This document shows positions 56,746 to 64,000 of a DNA stretch of 64,000 bases, piece by piece; the stretch's first letter is position 1; every line of letters starts with the position of its first letter. Below the pieces are notes generated by a model. It was not told where the DNA came from. It did not search any database and worked only from the letters and a program-made list of their open reading frames with translations. Position numbers and translations under genes: made by a program. Source of the stretch: Punica granatum (Eukaryota > Streptophyta > Magnoliopsida > Myrtales > Lythraceae); the NCBI RefSeq assembly GCF_007655135.1, contig NC_045128.1, positions 35,744,811-35,808,810 of the forward strand, read 5' to 3'.

Positions 56746-58821
56746 ATGGCTGTTCTTCCGAGGTCCATTTTCTTATCCATCATTCTGGCACTCATTCTAA
56801 ACCCGATCTCCTATACTGCCGAACCCCAGAATGCGATCTTGACAACTTCAGGGCACTGAACAGGTTCCATGAACAACTGGACTATCCAATCGATGGTTGG
56901 GATGGTTCGGCGTCGGAGTGTTGTAATAGGACAGGTGTGATTTGCGAGAATTCGACGGATATCCCACCAAGGGTGGTTGGTCTAGTTCTCGGGAACAGAA
57001 GGCTTGGAGGAGGTGTTGATGATTCACTGACGGGTTAGGACAACTTGAGAGTTAGGAATCTCTCCAGTAATCACTTGCGTGGTTTCTTGCCGGTAAAACT
57101 GTTTCAAATGGAGAACCTTGAGGTGCTTGATTTAAGTTACAACGACTTTTACGCTTAGTTAATGTTGACATTAATTTGTCCTCCAGACAGTCTTTAACAT
57201 TTCAAACAACTTCGTTGGTCCACTAGAATCTACCCTGTGCCATAATGCATCCTACATTGAGACTCTTGACCTTTCCGGTAACTACTTCCACAGAGAGATT
57301 CCTAGAGATATTGCCAACTGCTCATCTCTACAACGGCTGTTTCTTGATGGCAACAATCTGTGTGGGATCTTGCTGGAAGGCATTTTCCAGCTCCGGCATA
57401 TGGGGGAACTTCATGTTCAAGGGAACAGGCTTTCTTGGCAACTTGATGACAGAATCAACAAGCTCGTACACCTTGTGAAATTGGATCTCTCTTATAATTT
57501 GTTTTCGGGGAAAATCCCGGATTCTTTCTCAAGACTAGTGAATCTTGAGCCCTTCTCTGCTGGCTCAAATCAATTTTCTGGTCCTTTGCCCAGTTCCCTG
57601 GCGAGCTCTCCATCCCTTTCACTTATCTATTTGGGTAATAACAGTCTGAGTGGTCCTATTAGCATCAACTGCACAGAAATGATTAACATCACTTATCTCG
57701 ATCTGCACTCCAATATTTTTGACGGTCCAATTCCTGAAGAATTATCAACCTGCCATGGATTGATTGATCTGAATCTCGGCCTAAACAGGCACCCTCCAAA
57801 CGAGCTTCCTGCTAATTTCTGGAACCTCAAGGCATTAAAGCATCTTCTACTTGCAAATGTGAGCCTCGTGAATTTGTCTGCAGCACTTCAGACCCTACAA
57901 TATTGCAGAAACTTGACTACACTGATTATAAATTGGAATTTTTGGGATGAAGAGATTCCTCAAAACCCGGACCTGCAGTTCCATAGCTTGAAGACATTAG
58001 TTATTCCGAATAATCGACTTAGGGGCTCTCTGCCCGTGTGGCTAAGTGGCTGCACAAACTTACAAGTGCTAGACCTATCATGGAATCAATTGAGCGGTCC
58101 AATTCCAATTTGGATTGGCAAACTCAATCACTTATTTTACTTGGACTTGTCACTTAATAATTTCACTGGAGAATTGCCGGAAAGATTAGCTAAGCTTGGA
58201 AACCTCATGGACCTCAACTTCTCCTCTATGGTGGACCCCTCATCGAGCTTTTCAGTTTATGTCAGGATACCAGAAAGAAGATCTTTAAAGTATAATCACG
58301 TATGGAATCTTCCGCCAACCTTGGACTTGAGCAGCAACAAGCTCAGTGGACCAATTCTTGCTGGTCTCGGAAATCTCAGGGGGCTTCATGCCTTGAAGCT
58401 CAACAACAATATCTTCTTGGGAAATATCCCCGTAACTCTATCGGGCATGGAGAACTTGGAGTTACTGGATTTGTCTCAGAACAACTTGTCAGGACAGATT
58501 CCACTAACTTTGATTGAGCTCAACTTCCTGTCCCACTTCAACGTCTCCTTTAATAGGCTCTCTGGTGAAGTTCCTTCAGGCGGGCAGTTCACCGACGCTC
58601 TCGAGTCCCCGCTTCGTAGGGAATAGTGATCTGTGCGGTCTCCCACTGCTGCCATGTCAGTCAGGATTTGATCATTCCAATCGGAAGCATTTTGAAGAGC
58701 CTCCTGCAGGAGGAAGGATTGTAATGGCTCAGCTTAGACTTCCAGCAGAGATCGGCGCAGCAGCAGGATTCGTTTTAACAGTTGGATTTTGCTTTATCTC
58801 GGGTTGGGTTTTCAATAATTA
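56746..58821 (+). pseudogene. PSKR-like LRR receptor, copy 2, kinase missing
   Basis: ATG and signal peptide at 56746, then a frame change before the N-cap ('ECDLDNFRALNRFHEQL'). There are TAG stops at about 57037 and 57157 and another frame change near 57185. From about 57185 to 58590 the LRR frame is open (over 460 codons) with repeats of the 'L..L.LS.N.LSG.IP' form. It includes the linker region before the last LRRs typical of PSKR ('YNHVWNLPPTLDLSSNKLSG') and the C-cap 'GGQFT'. A shift near 58595 moves it to the frame with 'FVGNSDLCGLPLLPC' and a membrane segment ('AAGFVLTVGFCFISGWVF'), ending in TAG at 58819-58821. No kinase follows. PSKR1-type receptors bind tyrosine-sulfated peptides; this one is broken in at least five places. 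Confidence 0.85.
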
Positions 58822-59081
58822 GCAATATATCAGGGACTAATTGAGAAACCAAACCATCATAGGATGATGACTTGCAGAGGCAGATGGCCCCGGGCCTCTA
58901 ATAACAACTTGTCTTCTTCTTTGCTTTGTTTATCTTGCCCCAGAATTGTCTATGATTCGATCAATAACGGAGCGTTCCGGTGACAGTTGATTCCACGTCC
59001 CAGGATGGAGAAACTTTGTATGATAACTCTCGCTGTCCGTTGGACCGATGATTCAATTCATCCGCTGGCTCGGAACTAATT

Positions 59082-60055
59082 TTTCTTTTTCGGTAGAAAA
59101 ATGACATGCATTAGAAATTAATCATCTATGCGCAAAGCGCTTACAGATCTCGGGAACGAAAATCCCATATTGTCTTGAAATAAGAACTCCCTAAGAGAAG
59201 GAGGGGGTTGAGATAAAATATCGAGGCTATGTATGCTTTGGGATAATAACTTCAAATTGTTGGTAAAGGGTCCTGCCATCATTGATCAAATTTATTAGTA
59301 CCATATTGGGAGTGTTCCCCCATCCCCAGTTTAAAATCAACTTCGCATCAAGTTCAACCACGAGGCGGTTGATTCCGCAAGCACGAGCAGTTGTCAATTC
59401 TTGTCTTAGTGCTTTGAGTTTGGCAACTAGGCTAGTAGTGCACCCAAGGTTCATCGAGAACCCAACAATCCATCTACCAAGTGAGGCTCAGATGAGGCCA
59501 CCCGCGCCAGCTATGCCAGGATTGCCTTTCGAACACCCATCAGTGATGAGTTTGTGAAATCCATCCGTGGGGGGTTCCCAGGAGACATGAATGGTAGAGG
59601 TGGACGATGGAGGGTTATTTGGCATAGTTGCATAGAACTCTGCAGTCTTCTGAATGGTGTACTCGGCTAGGTTACTATGGAGAGGTTTCGAAGAGAAGAT
59701 GAGGTTGTTCCTATTTTTCCAGAGGTGCCAGATGGTAAAGGGGAAGAGAACCCGCCAAGGAATATGCAAGTGAGATGCAAGGTTACTGGTGAGGTTTTGC
59801 CGCACCCATTCTGTGAGAGGCTCCGTGAAGGTGGCCAACGCAGGTGCTGGGACCCTGAAGTGTTGCCAAAAGGATCGTGCATTGGAGCATCTCCGAAGAA
59901 TATATTATGTGGTTTCCAATTCTGAGGGACAACGGGGACAATAAGGTGGCATAGACAGCCCGCGGTGAGCAAGGTGGCTAGCCGTAGGGAGTTTATTCAT
60001 GCAGCAAAGCCACATGAAATAAAGGATGCGTGGGAGAGTCGGACAAATTAATCTC
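59082..60055 (-). mobile_element. 5'-truncated LINE (zf-RVT and RNase H), broken
   Basis: In minus-strand order: the zf-RVT zinc region ('LAHRGLSMPPYCPRC', about 60000-59930), the connector with 'IWHLWKNRNNLIF' (about 59760), RNase H with 'LITDGCSKGNPGIAGAGGLI' (about 59550-59490) and 'VVELDAK' (about 59350), then a 3' UTR and A-rich end near 59085. Frames change at least twice, and the His-containing C-terminal RNase H segment is deleted, so it is inactive. A probable 10-bp target duplication with one mismatch flanks it: GGAACTAATT (59072-59081) and GGAACAAATT (60056-60065). Confidence 0.85.
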
Positions 60056-60319
60056 GGAACAAATTAATCTCGTATATATTGCTACCCGTCTATACAAATT
60101 TTACCAACCGTCTTTCTGGTTGCAGAACCTTACGCAACAACATTTGGAGTTTCTACAAACCTAAGTTATGGTCGCAAATATAAGTTAAGCATAGCAATGT
60201 AAAATATAACAGGCAAATATAGATCATCCGGAAGTTCGAAAAATTGTGATCTGATGCCTAAATGTACTTGTTGTCTGCTGACCAGATAATTTAGGGAGGA
60301 CTATAAATTAATCAACGTT

Positions 60320-60447
60320 GATTGATTAAATAGTACAGTATTTTTTCCTTTAAATAAGATTTCGGATTTTAATGAGTCGATTCAATTCGAACTGGATTAG
60401 TCAGAGGCCATTTAGCTTTTGTATATCAAAGTACACACCGAAAAAAA
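60320..60447 (+). repeat. SINE-like element, copy 5, partial
   Basis: 'tttaaataagattt', 'gaactggattagtcagaggc' and an A-rich end match the family seen at 49-56 kb. The internal region is shortened. Confidence 0.5.
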
Positions 60448-60599
60448 TATAGATCTTTTGCCTTTCTATTTCTGTTTGTGATAAGAGAAAAGGAAAATGA
60501 GAAATTCACCAATTTTGATTGTTATTAATTATATATAACAATTATAAAAGGAAAATGTGAATAATTGTAATTAAAGCAAGGTCCTGTTTGGTTGGCGGC

Positions 60600-60981
60600 C
60601 TCAAGGGCCAGTCAAACGTCAGCAAGGTGTGGTTACAGTTCGCAGTCACCCAAACAAAACAGTGCGCTCTCCCCTGTTCTTGTCTCTCTCGGTTGTCGGC
60701 GAAATCCTTCCCCAACAGTAAAAATCGGCAGGAGAAAGAAGAGAAGTCCGGCGCTTTGGATGACTTCGAGTCCTCCGATCACCGTCGTCCGGTAACCCAA
60801 CTTTTTTCTATCCGGGCAGTTTCAGCTTTTCTTCTTGCTTGGTTGCCCAGAAAACAAGTAGAATCATTCGGGCAGATTCAATTCTGTGATGTGTATAGTG
60901 AGTTCTTGATTTTCAGATTACATTGTAGCAGAGATTTGCATTGCCGCAGGGATGGCTGCATAAGTTATTGATTCTGAGAGG
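60600..60981 (+). other. Probable 5' UTR exon of the FAR1-ALDH6 gene
   Basis: A GC-richer stretch ends in a plausible donor (GAGAGG|GTATGC, at 60981/60982), followed by about 850 nt of T-rich, intron-like DNA to the acceptor TTCAG at 61833. ORFs of 67 and 127 codons here match nothing I recognise and are not in frame with the next exon. The transcription start is not placed. Confidence 0.45.
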
Positions 60982-61851
60982 GTATGCGTGGAGTGAAAGT
61001 CTTGAGTTTTATGGACAGAGCAGAGCAAATTCTTTGCTTTTGAGGTTTAGTGTTGGGATTGAACAAACCGAGTCAAGCAGAAGATTGTAATGCCCTCTAT
61101 ATTCCAGTCAGCCCAGTTGGGTTGTCATGTATGATTGACTATCGCAGCTCTGCTGCATTCAGAAAGAAATTATCCCGATATGTTCCTTTACATGCAGTGA
61201 TGTTTTGCTTGTCTTGAGAATCGCAAGTCGATTTCTATCATCGCCCGTTTTCTAAATTCTGAAAAGTGAAAACCTTTCACGGCTTGATTGGCATTTTATG
61301 CACGTGGTGGATCATGATCAGGATTTGGTTTTTGTGTCTCCTTCTGGAAGTTGAATTGGTTGAATGACTGTGGACACTGAGAAGATATGTGGTGCTTTTT
61401 TTGCTCCTATAATGGTTTCCTGGATTTTTTTATTGTGGACTCTGGATTGTGTAGAAGATAATTTTCATGCTCTATAAGGTGGTTCTTCTTCCCTTCTGCT
61501 ATTTTCTCGCAAAAGCAAGTTCCGGTTGCATGTTTTTGGTTGATGCGGGTTAGCATTGGCATAGCACAAGTTTATATCTAAGTCGTAAGAAATTAATCCA
61601 CTCTAGAATATTACAGCTGTGCAAATTAAAGCAAATGGAAATTGTGATGAAGTGTGACATGTCGGTGGTTCTTTAATACTCATTAAGTCTAGGATTTGAT
61701 CTAGTTTGATCTTGTCAGCTATCAAGTGCCTCATTCTATAAAGATATTCATGTATTTTGGGCAAACAATTGATTGTATTTGAACTTTAGATGGATACATT
61801 TCGCTTATAAATGCTTGTTTGTTATCTATTCAGGAAAGAATTAATTGACTG

Positions 61852-64000
61852 ATGGATGTCCAAAATTCTATTGATGGAACTCCACAAATGCTTCCTCCTC
61901 CTCCCGGGACTTTCATTGATCGGGAAGAACTCATCAAATATGTGGGTGAGTTTGCTGTGTCTCAGGGCTATGTAGTAACCATTAAGCAGTCTAAGAGGGA
62001 CAAGGTGGTGGTCCTGGGTTGCGACAGAGGAGGAGTTTATCGCAACAGGCGGAAAGTTACTGATGAATCATCTGGGGTGGAGAATACCCGTCAAAGGAAG
62101 ACGGGTTCCCGACTGACTAATTGCCCCTTTGAGGCTGTAGGCAAGAAGGAGGAGGGCTTGTGGGTCCTCCATATTAGGACTGGGACCCATAATCACGAAC
62201 CACTAAGGAACATCTCCGAGCACCCTTCTGCCCGACGACTCTCAGAGAATGAAATTTTTCTTATAAAAGAGATGACTGAGGCTGGACTAAAGCCTCGTCA
62301 GATATTGAAAAGGTTGCGTCAAACTAATCCAGAGTTGCGGTCTACTCCAAAGCATGTTTATAATGTTAAAGCGAAGCTTCGGCAAGGAAATACAACAGGT
62401 GATCTATACTTCTTTATTAAAAATATATAACTAGTTGGCGTTGATTGCTTAGGAACAGAACTAGGAATTTGTAGTAATCAGGGTGAGTTCTATCAGGGAA
62501 AGATTAAGCAGAGTAAATGAACTTTAAGCCTTGGAGAACATAAGAAAAATTAGCAAAAAATTGAACAATGTTCCCAGTTTAAGAATTTCAAAGATTATAG
62601 ACTCAAGGGAACTGATTGCTTCTGCCAGCCCTTTCTGGTTCTTTATACAAAGGACATATATCAAAACTCTAAGGAGATTGCAAATGTGCAATTTTTGGAG
62701 GGGAAAAAGGCTTCTATCTCTATAATAGATGGATGAAATAGAGTTATTTCCTTTTCTTGCCCCTGATAGGTCCTGCACTCTGATAACTGTAAATAATACC
62801 TTGGTGTTGCAGTGAGGAACTTCAAGTCATTAGCACCACAAACTACTGCAGTGGAAAACAATTTTCAAGCAGCTGTTGAGCAAACGAGGCAGCGAAATTC
62901 CTCGGTAGGCTTAGAGTTGCCTTACTCTTTCAGAAGCAGATTGGATAGCTTCATTAGATGGGTTGACTGGGAATAAGTTTTTGGCCAGTACCATCTTCTT
63001 TTTTTGACCACGGCCAGTGCCATCTTCAAGTTGGCATATTTTGTGCATTGGCTGACATGAGCTAGCTGGTTCTTCCATGAGACTGTCTTCAGCAAGACCT
63101 ATCAAAAGCCTCTTTTTTAATTTATACATCTGTATTTAATATTTCCTTCATATGTTTATGCTAGTTTTAGATTAGTGTAAACAGCGATTGATTCATTGAA
63201 ACGTTGGTTAGACCTATGAATCCATCCCTCAGATGGTTTTAGTACAAAACTCTTGGTAGATCTAACCTGGCATGCTTTGTCTCCAATAACATTTTCTTAT
63301 CAAATTTCTGCAAGATGAAATACAAAATCTCTCAGTTCGTTTTCTGTTGTCGTGCTCTTTCATCTCTTCAGCGGGTGCCGAATCTCATTGGAGGAAGATT
63401 CGTTGATTCACAATCCTTTGCATCTATAGATGTTGTAAACCCTGTGAGTATCCATCAATGAACTTCAAAATCTTTTGATTTAGAACTGTTGATTATTGTG
63501 GAACTAAGGTAGGCGAGTTAATCTGTAGGCCACAGAAGAGGTTGTTTCTCGAGTTCCGCTGTCTATAGATGAGGAGTTCAAAGCTGCAGCATTTGCAGCA
63601 AAAAGAGCTCTCCCATCTTGGCGAAGCACACCAATCACAACCCGTCAGCGTATTATCTTCAAGCTCCAGGATTTGATCCGAAGAGATATTGTGTGTAAAA
63701 ATACTGACTTTTTCTTTACTTCAGATATGATTGTTCCATTTAAATTAAATGCTTCCATTATTTCCTTTAGGATAAGCTTGCGATGACGATTACAGCTGAA
63801 CATGGAAAGGTGTTAAAGGATGCCTATGATGAGGTCCTGCGGGGGTTAGGTATGTATTCTCTCTTCCATATGCATTTTGTAGGGAAATTCATTGTTCTTC
63901 ATAAGTCACTCTCTTTCTCTCATAGAGGTGGTAGAAAATGCCTGTGGATTGGCAATTGTACAAATGGGGCAATTCACTCCCAATATATCAAAAGGGATTG
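61852..64000 (+). CDS. FAR1-type domain fused to methylmalonate-semialdehyde dehydrogenase (ALDH6), partial
   Basis: Exons by splice sites: 61852-62398, 62813-62904, 63372-63443, 63529-63690, 63771-63849, 63926-64000 and beyond. Phases agree throughout (1, 0, 0, 0, 1). Exon 1 (182 codons) encodes a FAR1/WRKY-GCM-like DNA-binding domain: Cys57 (LGCDRGG), Cys91 (TNCPFEA) and His113/His115 (THNHEP), then a basic helical part ('KPRQILKRLRQTNPELRS'). Exon 2 begins 'VRNFKSLAPQ', like the leader-proximal part of plant MMSDH. Exons 3-6 give 'RVPNLIGGRFVDSQ', 'ATEEVVSRVPLS', 'RSTPITTRQRIIFKLQDLIR', 'DKLAMTITAEHGKVLKDA' and 'LEVVENACGLA', the N-terminal ALDH6 region. MMSDH makes propionyl- or acetyl-CoA in mitochondrial valine and uracil catabolism. 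The usual transit peptide is replaced here, so location is uncertain. The catalytic Cys lies beyond the window. Confidence 0.85.

Larger units (their letters stand above)
53655..57290. repeat. Segmental duplication 2, copy 2
   Basis: Counterpart of 48105-50530 (anchors are given there). 53830-55165 has no counterpart in copy 1 and looks like an insertion of AT-rich non-coding DNA. The LRR receptor gene continues well past the duplicated part. Confidence 0.8.

Noticed and set aside
60588..60971. 127-codon frame upstream of the FAR1-ALDH6 gene
   Set aside because: It lies in the probable 5' UTR exon, is not in frame with the FAR1 exon, and has no family match.

Overview
This window is nuclear DNA of a flowering plant, most likely a eudicot. 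It is AT-rich outside one retrotransposon end. Genes carry GT..AG introns, and the families present (MIKC-type MADS-box, GTD/zein-binding, phylloplanin-like, FAR1-type, LRR receptor) are plant families. Most of the window is transposon and repeat DNA. I see no tRNA, rRNA, CRISPR or organellar genes. Species cannot be fixed from the sequence.

Layout. 1-3116 is the end of a large Ty3-type LTR retrotransposon read on the minus strand. About 3.4-33 kb is a decayed segmental cluster: three related blocks (about 3.47-7.87, 15.1-20.8 and 28.0-32.7 kb) with an associated MIKC MADS-box gene of the AGL17/ANR1 type. The first copy keeps a broken MADS gene (7975-10036, minus). The second is followed by an intact one in seven coding exons (23979-27215, minus, 248 codons). 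The third has no MADS gene left. Datable insertions sit in the cluster: a copia 3' end, LINE tails, a long-TIR element, a hAT-like MITE with an 8-bp target duplication, a PIF-like MITE and a TRIM relic. 33-36.4 kb is AT-rich with tandem repeats, and 36384-36952 is a complete TRIM retrotransposon.

37.4-43.8 kb holds an unusual minus-strand retroelement. It has a primer-binding site, a capsid-like protein with a zinc knuckle, an acidic ORF, an aspartic protease, a small ORF, a coiled-coil ORF and a TATA/poly(A) control region. It has no reverse transcriptase, so it should be non-autonomous. 45171-46220 (minus) is an intact short GTD-binding, FLOURY1-like membrane protein.

48-58.8 kb is a second segmental duplication. 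Both copies end in a phytosulfokine-receptor-like LRR gene and both are pseudogenes. The second keeps about 1.4 kb of open LRR frame and a membrane segment but no kinase. Between the copies lies an intact secreted phylloplanin/Ole e 1-like gene (51734-52201, minus). A SINE-like family with at least five copies is spread over 49-60.5 kb. 59082-60055 is a 5'-truncated LINE.

60.6-64 kb is the start of a plus-strand gene that runs off the window. Its first coding exon encodes a FAR1-type zinc-finger domain and splices in frame onto exons of methylmalonate-semialdehyde dehydrogenase (ALDH6). This predicted fusion and the MADS cluster are the most interesting gene-level features; the RT-less multi-ORF retroelement is the most interesting mobile element.
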